NCBI GenBank assembly: GCA_030737875.1
Contig: CM060923.1
Coordinates: 34,960,501 to 35,024,500, forward strand
Direction: 5' to 3'
DNA length: 64,000 nucleotides
DNA from: Allium sativum
Lineage: Eukaryota > Streptophyta > Magnoliopsida > Asparagales > Amaryllidaceae
Shown: positions 1 through 12,600 of the stretch, one piece after another
Layout: the number at the start of each line of letters is the position of its first letter
How positions within the stretch are numbered: the stretch's first letter is position 1
Program-made: the position numbers and the translations under genes
The notes under the pieces: generated by a model
What the model saw: only the letters and a program-made list of their open reading frames with translations
The model's database searches: none
Told to the model about the DNA's origin: nothing

Positions 1-1203
1 TTAGTTTAGAATTGGATTTTAATTTAAAATTCAAGATTAATTTTCAAATAAAAGGTTTAAATGTTGAACTTCACATTTAGTTTTGACTTCATAACTAAAT
101 TCCTCTCTCCTTTATATTATATTGATATACCATAAGTCATAAACTTTAAATCATGTTTGAACCTAATTTTGAAAATTATAACCACTATATAGAAGAGCCA
201 TACTAATTCGTATGATGATAGAAAGAGGAGGAAAGGAGAGAGGAAAAGGATGGGGGAGATGAGAAATGAGGGAGAAAAAGATGGATTTCTTTTATTAAAA
301 AAAACATTCTACAGTATGCACTTTTGTAGTACGAATGATGTATAATGAGTAAAATATGGTGTATATGACTTTGATAATTTACTTGTCTATGTAAAGTAAT
401 CTGTGGTGTACAAATAGAATGTGCTTTAATTTTTATCTTTTAGATCGTGAATTCTCTTTCCAATGCAAATTTCTTGATCATAAAATATATTTTCTTTTGA
501 TAATCTTAATCATATTGTGTTTTTTTCCATGTTCAAACCTATATGAAAGTATTTGATATTGTTATTAAACCTGAATGTATGGTTCTAGCATATAAAAGGT
601 ATCAAAATAAAATATATTAAAAAACCTTTGAATTTTAAAGATGACCCCCTTATATCCTTAATTTGGCATATTTTGCCAATTCCTCAATTATCACCAATCT
701 TTAATTTCAATTATATTTGCTTTTCAAAGAAGACGTGGCTATCTACAAAAAAATAAATAGAAACAATGATTAAAAAAAATATCTGAACATTAAATCATTT
801 TATCCTTCTATGAAATATGGAATTTAAGAGACAATTGAATCACTGAAATTCATCATATCATCAACTCTGTTTGTTCAATCCCAAATATCTCGATTTATCA
901 TATTTTCTATAATCTCCTGATTTATCATTCAACTGAGCAAAATGAGTAAATTTAAACATCTAAATCTTTATCATTCTTACTATATTCTAACAAAACATAT
1001 TACATACTTAAAATTAATAGTTCTTATTTCCTAGATACCTATTTTTATTTTAATATATTTTCTGGAAAATCAAATTGAACGAATAGTTTACTTCTATCAT
1101 GTTTATAAAACTTGTATGGGAGCTCGTGAACAACTTGAAAATTATTTTGGAAAAGAGAAAGTGAAAGAAAAAAAGAAAAGGAAGAAAAATGGTCACTGTG
1201 GCC
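1..1203. other. AT-rich flank without a recognisable gene
   Basis: No open frame of useful length and no domain is visible on either strand. A purine-rich stretch lies near 217-285 and another near 1146-1190. This is DNA outside the nested transposon stack. Its last eight bases (1196-1203, ctgtggcc) act as the left target-site duplication of the hAT-like element that hosts the stack. Confidence 0.6.
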
Positions 1204-4200
1204 TAAGGTTGTTAACAATTGCTTTCAGATGCGGATAATGTCGTACCTGTAGGATTTAAATAAACTTTAGAGGGGGGTAAATGGGGTTTGTTGCAGTTTT
1301 TCGCTGAGTAATAAATAATAGCAATATAGATAATAATCATAGTAAGTGCGGAAAAGTAAATAACATATAGAAATGCCCAGCTTATGCAAAACCCTGCCTA
1401 CTGCTGCATTCCCCAAGATTTCTACTAGGTATTAAAACAATCTCTACGTTTACAATCCCCTATAAACTCGCGACACCCGCTCTCAACTGTTCAAATTACA
1501 TGCTCAAAACCCTACACTGATCTAAAACCCGAGATCAGATTTTTCCCTAACTGCAAACCCTGTAGATAGAACCCTAGTTTAAAGAAAACTTGTAACTATA
1601 GAACGATTACAAAATAAAAACAACTTAAAACAAAATAAAAACAAAACCATATTTTTTGAAACTAAGTTAAATAAAAATGGTCGGTCCCCCTTTTTTTGTC
1701 ATTTGAAAAATATGTCGGCTTCCTTCTTCCTTATCTCTAATAGCAACTGATTGTTGAAATTAGGGTTTTGCTCCTCTTTTCCAACTCACTACTTCAAACT
1801 TTGATGGAATTAATTCTCTGATGCCTCGAATGCTTGTTGCTCCCTAGTCGTTCGATTTGGCATTGCAGAAAATCGAAAATCCGAACATATGTGAGTTTCT
1901 CTGATTCCTTAGCCTATGAAGAATTGGTGTAACACCCCACACCCGCTAAGGTCACTCACTAAGGGAATGCCTTAGTTTTGGTGGAGTATTTTAGTGAGTA
2001 TAGAATAGTAAAATTACAACAAGACAGTTATAAGTAATACTTGAAAATTCAAATCATCATTTCATTGCAGCGGAAAGTAAAACATGTTTGGTTACATCAC
2101 AAAACTATACAAGAGTCAAGTACAAAATATCCATCTTGATAAAAATAAGTACATAATCCCACTATGTAAACAATAGCCATAAAAGGAAAGATGAACTGAG
2201 CTTTACTTCAACGGTCCAAGCTCCAAAGGATAGATACAGCAATCTGATCAAAGCCCACTAGCACTAAGCCCACTCTGATAACCTGGGTTTGGGGGAAAAA
2301 GATAAAAACAACGGGGTCAGACATAAGTCTGAGTGAGTCCTATAACCCTAACAATACAATCGTTAAAGTAATTAGGGTATGATATAAACAAGGTATGGTA
2401 CCTCTGGGGATAATGACTACACTACGTAGCCAACTAACCACGGGATGTACAAAGATAACCGGAAAGACGCATTTATCCACCCAAGGATAATTACCAGATT
2501 ACACCACCCCAGACTTATCCACCAAGGGTAATTCCTACACTGCACCACACCAGTTCTACCTACCAAGAGTAATTCCTACTTAAAGGTTGATCCCACTAAA
2601 TGTACTTAGTAATTTTTACCCAGTAGTTTCGTGTACCCCTAGCTAACTACCTAGGTGTACCCACTACTCCCAAGCGATCGGCTCCCTAACGTAGATATCC
2701 GTGCTGGTCCCACAATGGGGTGTATCATTTCCCCAAAGTGGCAACCTGATAATATTAACGGTGCACGGCTTTATACCTACACGATGCAACAACGACTTAC
2801 TAACCAGCCCGGGTCCACACACGCATATGAAACCCGTTGGTCCTACGTTGCCACCGCTAACCCGTTTTGGCCTCTTATAGTCAAGCCCAATATGCGTGTC
2901 CCGTCACTCGACTTGAGTCGAGCCCACTAAGATACGTTTGGGATATTGGTTGAGATGGGCCCCCACAAGCTACCACCTAAGCTTGTTATTCCATCTAGTG
3001 TATTCCACTTAACCCTTTTTAATAATCATGTCTACCTTCATGTTATAAATCCTGGTTAAGTCATTTAATCATATTTTAATTACTACTCAAGGCACCCACT
3101 AGATTTCCACATGCCACCCAAGTCATTTACTTAATTCCCACATGCCACCCGAGGCACTTACTTAACCCTTTAATCATGTTTAATTACATGTTCTACTTTG
3201 GTTAAGTATTCTAATCGTATTTTCTATTGCTACCCAAGGCAACCCACTAGTTTCCTCATGCCACCCAAGGCACCCCACTAGTTACTACAAGTCACCCAAG
3301 ACACCCACTTAACCCTCATGTCCCACTACATGCTAATTTGGTTAAGTGTTTCTTAATTAATTAAGACCGTGATCCTCATAAAGACCTCTCACATTAGACT
3401 ATCTTTCATGATCGCTGGTTAAGCCGGTTGGGTCCGGGCAGCCTTACATCATAACCGAGTCTAACCTCGTGTCTTTACGTTAATCACGTATTTAGTTTGT
3501 GCCTAAGACCTCTCACATTGGGCTAACATTTGTAGCAACTGGTTAAGCCGGTTGGGTCCGGGCAGTTTTACGCTACAACTGAGTCCAACCTCGTGTCTTA
3601 GTCGATTAATTACACCTAATTAATCACCCTCACAATTTATATTAATTATCCCTAATTAATATCAAGTTTTTCATAACATGGGTAGACCTAACTCAATAGG
3701 TAAATTCCCATGGGGTAGACCTAACTCAATAGGTAAATTCCCACTTATGTTAATTTATTTTTATAGTATGCTTAATCATACTCAACCATACTTTTATTAA
3801 CATATTTATTAACCCCATCGTTCCCCACGCAAATCGTTCTCATTTCACGATATAATAAAAGGGAAGGTCCATCACAAACATCATGGGTTTAACCAAATCT
3901 TAGCATATAACTTTGTCATGGGTTAAGAGGATGTCAACTTGCATATATGAGCATATATTAACCCAACTACATTTAACCCAAACTTGCATATTATCACACA
4001 CATGACTTGCATAACATGTTGTATATGAACTTGTATATTATCATACACATATCTTGCATAACATGTTGAACTTGCATATAAGCATTCACATAACTTGCAT
4101 AACATGTTAAACTTGCATATAAGCATTCACATAACTTGCATATGAATTTGCATAACAACCTACACATAACTTACATAACATCATACACATAACTTACATA

Positions 4201-4348
4201 ACATCATACACATATCTTACATAACATCATACACATATCTTGCATATGAACTTGTTAAACATGCATAAACCCACTTGTTAAACATGCTTAAACCAACTTA
4301 TTAAACATGCATAAACCCACTTGTTAAACATGCATAAACCAACTTATT

Positions 4349-4592
4349 AAACATGCATAATATCACATACTTAGCATGCATAGAATCACATACTAAACTT
4401 GCATAATATCATATACTTAGCATGCATAGAATCACATACTAAACTTGCATAATATCATATACTTAGCATGCATAGAATCACATACTAAACTTGCATAATA
4501 TCATATACTTAGCATGCATAGAATCACATACTAAACTTGCATAATATCATATACTTAGCATGCATAGAATCACATACTAAACTTGCATAATA
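4349..4592. repeat. 46-bp tandem array in the T1 LTR, about five copies
   Basis: Each unit contains aaacttgcat and the palindrome gcatgc. Successive aaacttgcat starts fall at 4395, 4441 and 4487, exactly 46 bp apart. The same array lies at about 12104-12347 in the other LTR. There are no unique spacers, so it is a minisatellite and not a CRISPR. Confidence 0.85.
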
Positions 4593-4995
4593 GATCAATG
4601 TTCAACTTAGTGTTTTGCATCATAATCATCATGAAACATAGCACCAAACTTGCATATAGATGTCATGACTACATAACATTAAACTTGCATGACATATGGT
4701 ATATAACTTGCAAAACACATAATATACACAACACAAAGCTTGCATAAACACATTGATCCTCAAACATATCCATACATCATCATATCCTATCTTAATCAAT
4801 TTAACAATTGATTATTAAGGAGATAGAATCTCACCAAAACAAAATTAGCAAACTAATGAAGAAGATTAAGAGGCTAGAAGTTGATTTGGAATGCTATCCC
4901 TTCTCTAATTTTGATGGAGGCTCCTTCAAGTTTCATTTTGCCATAGTTTAGTTACTAGATTTAATTATGAATGAATTAGGGTAGGGTTAGGGTCT

Positions 4996-5003
4996 TATTT
5001 ATA
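4996..5003 (-). promoter_or_regulatory. TATA box in the T1 left LTR
   Basis: The minus strand reads tataaata within taatcctataaataagacc. T2's 3' LTR has a TATA box in a matching context (taatcctctataaaaagacc), which supports this as the conserved core promoter of both families. The equivalent box in the right LTR, the one that would drive the element, is at 12751-12758. Confidence 0.6.
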
Positions 5004-5152
5004 GGATTAGGTAGTGTTTTTAGGCCCTTAGATTAACCCTAGATTAGATTAGGACCCTTAGATTTCGGAACTCTCTAGAACCAGCCCTCCAAGCCAGCCT
5101 AAAACCCAACCTGGTGCAACCTGGTGCACCCAGGTTCACTGGACGCCACCCC

Positions 5153-5225
5153 CCCTGTCGACAGGCAAGTCGACAGGCAAGTCGACACCCCTGTCGACAG
5201 GCCTGTCGACAGCCCTGTCGACATG
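5153..5225. repeat. 12-bp GTCGAC-containing array in the T1 LTR
   Basis: Units such as cctgtcgacagg and caagtcgacagg follow each other, each centred on the palindrome gtcgac. The left LTR has one more 12-bp unit than the right one (12908-12966). This accounts for the 3574 versus 3562 bp LTR lengths. Open frames across it are products of the repeat. Confidence 0.85.
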
Positions 5226-5501
5226 GGTAGGGCGGGAATTTTCCCGCCTGACCCCGCTTGTTCCATTCCAAAATCTTAACTTTAAATTTTTAAATCTGTT
5301 TTTAGCTTTGAATTTTCTGCAAACTTCATTGGGCCATAACCGGGCCATACGGACTCCGATTCTCGAAAACTCGGACTCTATTTTGCGTATTTTTTCGAGA
5401 CGAACACAATGACGCAGCCCGTTTCCCCCAATTCTCACATCTGAGATTATTTATTCTGTAATTAGTGAATTTTAGCATTACCCGAAATTCGGGGTGTTAC
5501 A

Positions 5502-5514
5502 TTCTCCCCTCCTT
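5502..5514 (-). other. T1 polypurine tract
   Basis: The minus strand reads aaggaggggagaa directly before the LTR start TGTAACACC. The T2 tract is identical. A GGGGACGAAATCC motif precedes it in both elements. Confidence 0.85.
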
Positions 5515-6120
5515 AAAGGATTTCGTCCCCGAAATCTCTAGGCTAAGGTGAATGCATATCCTACCATCCAAACAACCATCTACTCAAACCATCAACCACG
5601 GGCATCCATTGTCCTTAAATAGTTTCTAATGATGTATGAGCATATGCAAAAAGTGTGTGTATATGTTCCCTATCTAATGTACGAACATATGCAAACCATG
5701 ACAGTGCCATGCATCCAATATGTATGCGAGATAACCCTATCGACACATACAATATCTATATGAGTGCACAATCATTCACCAAAATGCATCATCCATATGA
5801 TAACACAATCATTATACATCCATAAATATAGCTACCTACACACAATTATATGCAATATGCAATATGAAGTGATTGAGCCGATCTAGTGCCTAGAGTGTGT
5901 GTATATGCATCCACGAGCAACCACTACAACCACTTGCATCCACATGCATCCATCAAACATAACATGTCTCAAACACATGTTTCAACCATAGGTTTACCCT
6001 ATCTAAAGGTCAAAGGTACAAATGAGAGGACATACTACAGATAAGATAAGTACTAGACAAACGATATAGGAGAAACTAAAAGACATATCCTCAAAAAGAA
6101 ATGGGTACAATGAACGCATC
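5515..6120 (-). other. T1 3' untranslated stretch
   Basis: This lies between the chromodomain remnant and the polypurine tract. It is AT-rich with many atgcat/catgca motifs. No coding potential is seen. Confidence 0.5.
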
Positions 6121-7440
6121 TTCGCTTCCGTCTCCAAGTTGCGTTGCTCTCATTTTCTCCTCATTGCACTTTGACTAGTTAAACCTCTCGATTCCTCAAC
6201 TTCCTAGTCTCTGACCCAAGGATGCGAGTAAGAGCTCGTCGAATCGTCTCATCACGCTCTATCTCAACTTCTTTAAGCAAGCTCGACTCTACCACCTCAG
6301 CGGTCTCATGTAGGAACTTCCTCAAATGTGACACATAGAATATATCATGTACACCACTAAGTCTCTCAGGCAACTCCACCCTATATGCCATCCGTCCAAT
6401 CCTTTCCTTAATAGGAAACGGTCCAACAAACCTTGGTACTCACTTCCCAACAGATCCAAAGTGAACCACATTCCGTAACGGAGATACCTTGATAAAACCA
6501 TATCCCCCAACATCGAACTTAAGCTCTGCTTTCCTCTTGTCCGCATAAGATTTCTGTTTGTTTATCTTGCACCGCTTTCATCCTTCTTTGAATCAAATCA
6601 ATCTTTTCCCGAAGTCTTTCTAACCTTATCGGCCCAAGCAAGATCTCATCCGTAGATTCCCACCAACATGTAGGTGATTGACAAGGCTTTCCATAAAGAG
6701 CTTCGAAAGGTGCCATGCCAATACTAGACTGAAAGCTGTTATTATACGCGAACTCCACCAATGGAAGATACTCTTTCCCTGTACCTCCAAAATCCAGGAT
6801 ACAAAGCCTCAAAAGATCTTCTAAGATACGGTTCACCCTCTCGGTCTGACCGTCCGTCTGAGGATGATATGCGGTGCTCAAACACAACTGAGTCCCTACC
6901 GCCTCTTGCAAACTTCTCCAAAACTCACTAGTGAAGATAGGATCTCGATCACTCCCAATGCTGGATGGTACACCATGCAATCTAACAATTTCTCTAACAT
7001 AGACTGAAGCAAGCCATGAAGCGGTCCTCTTACTCTTCACGGGTATAAAATGGGCACTCTTGGTAAGTCTGTCTATCTCAACCCAAATTCCCGTATTGCC
7101 CTTCCTCGATCTTGGTAATCCATCGAGACACTATCCCACTTCCATATCGGATCTTCCAAATGGGTGAAGCAACCCATCGGGTTTCTTCTGCTCTGCTTTC
7201 ATTTGCTAGCACACCAAGCATCTAGCGACATACTCGGCCACCTCTTTCTCCATACCGGCCCAAAAAGAAAACCCGCTTCATGTCTTGGTACATCTTGTCC
7301 CTACCAGGATGAATGGTCATCTTTGACCGATGTGCATCATCAAGTATAGCCTTCCTCAGACCCTCGTCTTGCGGTACACAAAGTCTACCGTCTCTACGCA
7401 ACCACCCCTTACCATCTAGGGTGTACCTACTCAAATGGCT
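6121..7440 (-). pseudogene. T1 integrase and chromodomain, broken
   Basis: Integrase would insert the cDNA; the C-terminal chromodomain of this lineage steers it to chromatin. The zinc-binding N-terminal part (7222-7434) has paired His in AHRSKMTIHPG and a later RCLVC, after which a stop follows. The catalytic core keeps D in EIDRLTKSAHF near 7075, D in SDRDPIFTSEFW and E in [10 protein letters not shown], so all three catalytic acidic residues are present although in different frames. The VSHLRKFLHE stretch (6179-6391) leads into a chromodomain cut by a stop after RNREV; the remainder (LVKVQ, then NATW) reads on with a further stop and a frame change to about 6121. At least four breaks are needed to read it through. 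Confidence 0.85.
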
Positions 7441-7830
7441 GGACGACTCCCCCCCTTATGAGCTTTTCTACTAACTCAACCAACTGTGGGTCGTCTCGCT
7501 GTGCCTCGCCAATCCGCCCTAAAAGAGTAGGCCTAACCTCCAAGGAGGCTAGCAAACCGGGTACAAAGTCAACGGAAGGTCTTAAATCTAACCTAGAATT
7601 AAACTCCAAGCTTCGTCATTTCACGAACAATGGACTCAAAGACAGCTTTTTTTCTGCTTAAGGCGTCGGCCACCACGTTACCCTTGTCAGGGGTATACGC
7701 TATCTCAAACTCATAGGATGCTAAGAATTCCATCCACCTTTGTTGTCTTAAGACAATGTGCTCAAAGAGTCTCCAACGCTTCCCTAAGATGTAGGGCATG
7801 CTTTTCTCCACTTCTAGGGAAAATCAGGAT
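7430..7830 (-). pseudogene. T1 RNase H C-terminal part and linker
   Basis: The 7599-7811 segment has QRRWMEFLASYEFEI followed by the end motif NVVADALSRKK, typical of Ty3/gypsy RNase H. The linker to integrase continues at 7427-7609 in another frame (VRPTLLGRIGEAQRDD). The N-terminal half with the first catalytic acidic residues is not visible. Its place is taken by unrelated DNA at about 7870-8010 that is also present in G4. Confidence 0.8.
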
Positions 7831-7869
7831 ATTCTCCCATGCAAAATCGTCACAACTATCCATCTCTGA

Positions 7870-8010
7870 CGCAGACCACCCTAGTCGAATTCGACATCCC
7901 CCAAATGCAAGCCCCAAAGGCCTAAACCAATATCAGACAAACACCCAAGGGATATCTCCTTCGAGTTCAGACGACCTACGTGAGATGATACTAGTAAAAA
8001 AAACGGCTAA
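7870..8010. repeat. Segment shared by T1 and G4
   Basis: It matches 40575-40705 of G4 in the same orientation, sharing runs such as gccccaaaggcctaaacc followed by aatatcagacaa. In T1 it lies between RT and RNase H relics; in G4 it lies between the protease relic and the hairpin region. It has no long open frame. It may be an inherited non-coding patch or the result of recombination between element families. Confidence 0.65.
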
Positions 8011-8013
8011 ATA

Positions 8014-8740
8014 ATTAAGCCCTTGTCCAACTCTGGATGTCCTTGCCAGTCTCGCTCAAAAACCACTGTTTATCCCATAACTGGCTTTGCTCAACCTATT
8101 GAGCACATACAGAAACCTATTTCGCTCCTAGGAAAGACCAAGATGTCATTTACAAAGACCATCACGAACTTATTTAGGTACTCCCTGAACATCCTTTTCA
8201 TCAAATCAACAAAATATGTGGAGGCGTTCGTCTAACCAAATAGCATCACCAGTCACTTATAAAACCATCCGAAGTCCTAAAGGCAATCTTCTCTATACTA
8301 TCCTCAGCCACTCTCAACTGACGAAACCCCGTGGCTAAGTCCAACCACGAAAATACTGAGGCGCCAACTAACTGACCAAAGAGATCATTAATCCTCGGCC
8401 ATGGGTGTCTATTCTTCTTTGTGAGTTTATTTAGTTCTCTTTAGCTTACACAAAGTCTGAGGGATCCATCCGCCTTCGTAGCAAAAACTACTGGAGCACC
8501 CCACTCCGATATACTTTGTCTTATGGACCCCTTCTCAAGCAACTTCCCTACTTGCTTATGGAGTTCCCTCCTCTCGCGAGGAGCCATGTGGCGCACTGGT
8601 AAAGATACTGGTTTGGCCTTGTCTACCAGATACATTCAGAAGTCAGTCTCCCGCTCCGGAGGTAAGCCCTTCACCTCCTCACACACATCCGAGTATTCCC
8701 GGACCGCACTAACTGATCGCAAACTCTAGACCGTCGTGTC
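8014..8740 (-). pseudogene. T1 reverse transcriptase, broken and active site changed
   Basis: RT would copy the element RNA into DNA. The start is recognisable in [13 protein letters not shown] and [17 protein letters not shown] (8441-8635), and a later part in KFVMVFVNDILVF around 8130-8180. The usual FVDD is FVND here: the codon at 8148-8150 is AAT, so the first catalytic Asp is replaced by Asn. Frame breaks separate the blocks. T2's equivalent is intact at this motif. The protein would be inactive even if translated. Confidence 0.85.
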
Positions 8741-8789
8741 AAATGATTCTAAATACTTAGCAGAACAAATTCCACGGGATTACAAGAGA

Positions 8790-9330
8790 TCTCGAGAGTG
8801 TTACCCAAGCGGGTCATAAGCCTAACAACTATCCCTTCAAAATCAAGAACGGCACCCTTACTGGATAACCAGTCCATGCCCAAAACTAACCCATAGCCCG
8901 TGAAGCCCAACAAGCATCACATCTAAACTCAACGCTAAGTATAGAAACTTTCAAACCCAAACACATCATGGAGCCCCAATTGGGTTTGAAACAACTAAGG
9001 GATCATCTACTAACTGGTGTCTAAGTGCAGTGGCTCACTAACAATGATGAGATAAACGAACTCGATGCGTCAGAATCAAATAAAGTTCGAATCAGATAAT
9101 ATAGAAATCCCAAATTCCAACCTAGACGGTCCTATCCCCATCTGGTACACTAGCCGTGAGGGAATACAACTACCCTCCAGGAGATTCCGTACCTTGCCCT
9201 TGCCTCTTTGGACAATCCTAATAAGGTGTCCTATTCCTCCCCAAAGGATAACTACTAACCTTCTTCTTCTTCCTATTCTCCACTCGTAACCTCCCACCAA
9301 TGAGGTTTCATCCTTTATTAACCAAACAAC
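8790..9330 (-). pseudogene. T1 protease and gag zinc-knuckle relics
   Basis: Protease is recognised from GLVLGMDWL-like coding around 8860-8910 on the minus strand, matching T2's GYGLVLGMDWLSS with frame errors. The DSGAS active-site motif is not visible. At about 9190-9290 the sequence matches the second T2 zinc knuckle (CGESGHLSKDCPK) across two frames, with HLIR and GKG residues visible. Upstream of this only about 350 bp remain before the primer site, so about 0.9 kb of gag is absent. Confidence 0.65.
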
Positions 9331-9668
9331 TATTTGAGCCTTCCTCTCATCGTCTATCCTATAGGTACCTACCCGTCCTCCTCCTTCTTGAACCAACTTC
9401 TAATCTGATTAACGTCTAAGTCCCTTGAAGTGGTTTTCCATCCTTATCTATCTTAGAAAGATCATCTATATGCGGAGGGGAAACTCAAAATGAGAGAGAG
9501 GAAGAGATTCAAAACGGAGAATTCGAAAGATATAGATATGGCTATTGGGGATTATGCTTTTCTTTCAAAAACTTTTCTCTTAAAAGACATGTTTTTGAAA
9601 ATACTCCTTTCAAAAATATTCTTAGAAAATAGTTTTTCTAAAAATTTTATCTGTTCTGGTAACCTTAA
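9331..9668 (-). other. T1 leader with gag body missing
   Basis: AT-rich stretch with ttttcaaaa-like runs, similar in character to the T2 leader (17875-18054). It joins the zinc-knuckle relic with no gag N-terminus between. Confidence 0.5.
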
Positions 9669-9680
9669 GCTCTGATACCA
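9669..9680 (-). other. T1 primer-binding site (tRNA-iMet)
   Basis: The minus strand reads tggtatcagagc, the standard complement of the 3' end of plant initiator methionine tRNA. It lies two bases inside the LTR and fixes the transcription direction as minus. Confidence 0.93.
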
Positions 9681-9682
9681 CG

Positions 9683-12600
9683 TGTAACACCCCACACACG
9701 CTAAGGTCACTCACTAAGGGAATGCCTTAGTTTTGGTGGAGTATTTTAGTGAGTATAGAATAGTAAAATTACAACAAGACAGATATAAGTAATACTTGAA
9801 AATTCAAATCATCATTTCATTGCAGCGGAAAGTAAAACATGTTTGGTTACATCACAAAACTATACAAGAGTCAAGTACAAAATATCCATCTTGATAAAAA
9901 TAAGTACATAATCCCACTATGTAAACAATAGCCATAAAAGGAAAGATGAACTGAGCTTTACTTCAACGGTCCAAGCTCCAAAGGATAGATACAGCAATCT
10001 GATCAAAGCCCACTAGCACTAAGCCCACTCTGATAACCTGGGTTTGGGGGAAAAAGATAAAAACAGCGGGGTCAGACATAAGTCTGAGTGAGTCCTATAA
10101 CCCTAACAATACAATCGTTAAAGTAATTAGGGTATGATATAAACAAGGTATGGTACCTCTGGGGATAATGACTACACTACGTAGCCAACTAACCACGGGA
10201 TGTACAAAGATAACCGGAAAGACGCATTTATCCACCCAAGGATAATTACCAGATTACACCACCCCAGACTTATCCACCAAGGGTAATTCCTACACTGCAC
10301 CACACCAGTTCTACCTACCAAGAGTAATTCCTACTTAAAGGTTGATCCCACTAAATGTACTTAGTAATTTTTACCCAGTAGTTTCGTGTACCCCTAGCTA
10401 ACTACCTAGGTGTACCCACTACTCCCAAGCGATCGGCTCCCTAACGTAGATATCCGTGCTGGTCCCACAATGGGGTGTATCATTTCCCCAAAGTGGCAAC
10501 CTGATAATATTAACGGTGCACGGCTTTATACCTACACGATGCAACAACGACTTACTAACCAGCCCGGGTCCACACACGCATATGAAACCCGTTGGTCCTA
10601 CGTTGCCACCGCTAACCCGTTTTGGCCTCTTATAGTCAAGCCCAATATGCGTGTCCCGTCACTCGACTTGAGTCGAGCCCACTAAGATACGTTTGGGATA
10701 TTGGTTGAGATGGGCCCCCACAAGCTACCACCTAAGCTTGTTATTCCATCTAGTGTATTCCACTTAACCCTTTTTAATAATCATGTCTACCTTCATGTTA
10801 TAAATCCTGGTTAAGTCATTTAATCATATTTTAATTACTACTCAAGGCACCCACTAGATTTCCACATGCCACCCAAGTCATTTACTTAATTCCCACATGC
10901 CACCCGAGGCACTTACTTAACCCTTTAATCATGTTTAATTACATGTTCTACTTTGGTTAAGTATTCTAATCGTATTTTCTATTGCTACCCAAGGCAACCC
11001 ACTAGTTTCCTCATGCCACCCAAGGCACCCCACTAGTTACTACAAGTCACCCAAGGCACCCACTTAACCCTCATGTCCCACTACATGCTAATTTGGTTAA
11101 GTGTTTCTTAATTGATTAAGACCGTGATCCTCATAAAGACCTCTCACATTAGACTATCTTTCATGATCGCTGGTTAAGCCGGTTGGGTCCGGGCAGCCTT
11201 ACATCATAACCGAGTCTAACCTCGTGTCTTTACGTTAATCACGTATTTAGTTTGTGCCTAAGACCTCTCACATTGGGCTAACATTTGTAGCAACTGGTTA
11301 AGCCGGTTGGGTCCGGGCAGTTTTACGCTACAACTGAGTCCAACCTCGTGTCTTAGTCGATTAATTACACCTAATTAATCACCCTCACAATTTATATTAA
11401 TTATCCCTAATTAATATCAAGTTTTTCATAACATGGGTAGACCTAACTCAATAGGTAAATTCCCATGGGGTAGACCTAACTCAATAGGTAAATTCCCACT
11501 TATGTTAATTTATTTTTATAGTATGCTTAATCATACTCAACCATACTTTTATTAACATATTTATTAACCCCATCGTTCCCCACGCAAATCGTTCTCATTT
11601 CACGATATAATAAAAGGGAAGGTCCATCACAAACATCATGGGTTTAACCAAATCTTAGCATATAACTTTGTCATGGGTTAAGAGGATGTCAACTTGCATA
11701 TATGAGCATATATTAACCCAACTACATTTAACCCAAACTTGCATATTATCACACACATGACTTGCATAACATGTTGTATATGAACTTGTATATTATCATA
11801 CACATATCTTGCATAACATGTTGAACTTGCATATAAGCATTCACATAACTTGCATAACATGTTAAACTTGCATATAAGCATTCACATAACTTGCATATGA
11901 ATTTGCATAACAACCTACACATAACTTACATAACATCATACACATAACTTACATAACATCATACACATATCTTACATAACATCATACACATATCTTGCAT
12001 ATGAACTTGTTAAACATGCATAAACCCACTTGTTAAACATGCTTAAACCAACTTATTAAACATGCATAAACCCACTTGTTAAACATGCATAAACCAACTT
12101 ATTAAACATGCATAATATCACATACTTAGCATGCATAGAATCACATACTAAACTTGCATAATATCATATACTTAGCATGCATAGAATCACATACTAAACT
12201 TGCATAATATCATATACTTAGCATGCATAGAATCACATACTAAACTTGCATAATATCATATACTTAGCATGCATAGAATCACATACTAAACTTGCATAAT
12301 ATCATATACTTAGCATGCATAGAATCACATACTAAACTTGCATAATAGATCAATGTTCAACTTAGTGTTTTGCATCATAATCATCATGAAACATAGCACC
12401 AAACTTGCATATAGATGTCATGACTACATAACATTAAACTTGCATGACATATGGTATATAACTTGCAAAACACATAATATACACAACACAAAGCTTGCAT
12501 AAACACATTGATCCTCAAACATATCCATACATCATCATATCCTATCTTAATCAATTTAACAATTGATTATTAAGGAGATAGAATCTCACCAAAACAAAAT

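Larger units (their letters stand above)
1928..5501 (-). repeat. T1 3' LTR (left copy)
   Basis: It starts tgtaacacc and ends gtgttaca in plus orientation. Inside are a 46-bp tandem array (4349-4592), a GTCGAC-rich 12-bp array (5153-5225), hairpins around 3406-3456 and 3530-3578, and a palindrome cccgaaattcggg (5481-5493) close to the edge. A TATA-like tataaata is on the minus strand at 4996-5003. It has one more 12-bp unit than the right copy. Confidence 0.9.

Noticed and set aside
2655..2930. 91-codon open frame, present identically at 10410-10685
   Set aside because: Both copies lie in T1 LTRs and are identical because the LTRs are. No domain and no known LTR-encoded protein fits.
4349..4592. 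CRISPR-like regular array (also 15723-15905)
   Set aside because: Units are directly adjacent without unique spacers, lie inside LTRs and occur in both LTR copies of a plant element.
5044..5438. Overlapping arginine/cysteine-rich frames
   Set aside because: Produced by the 12-bp GTCGAC array; composition is purely that of the repeat.
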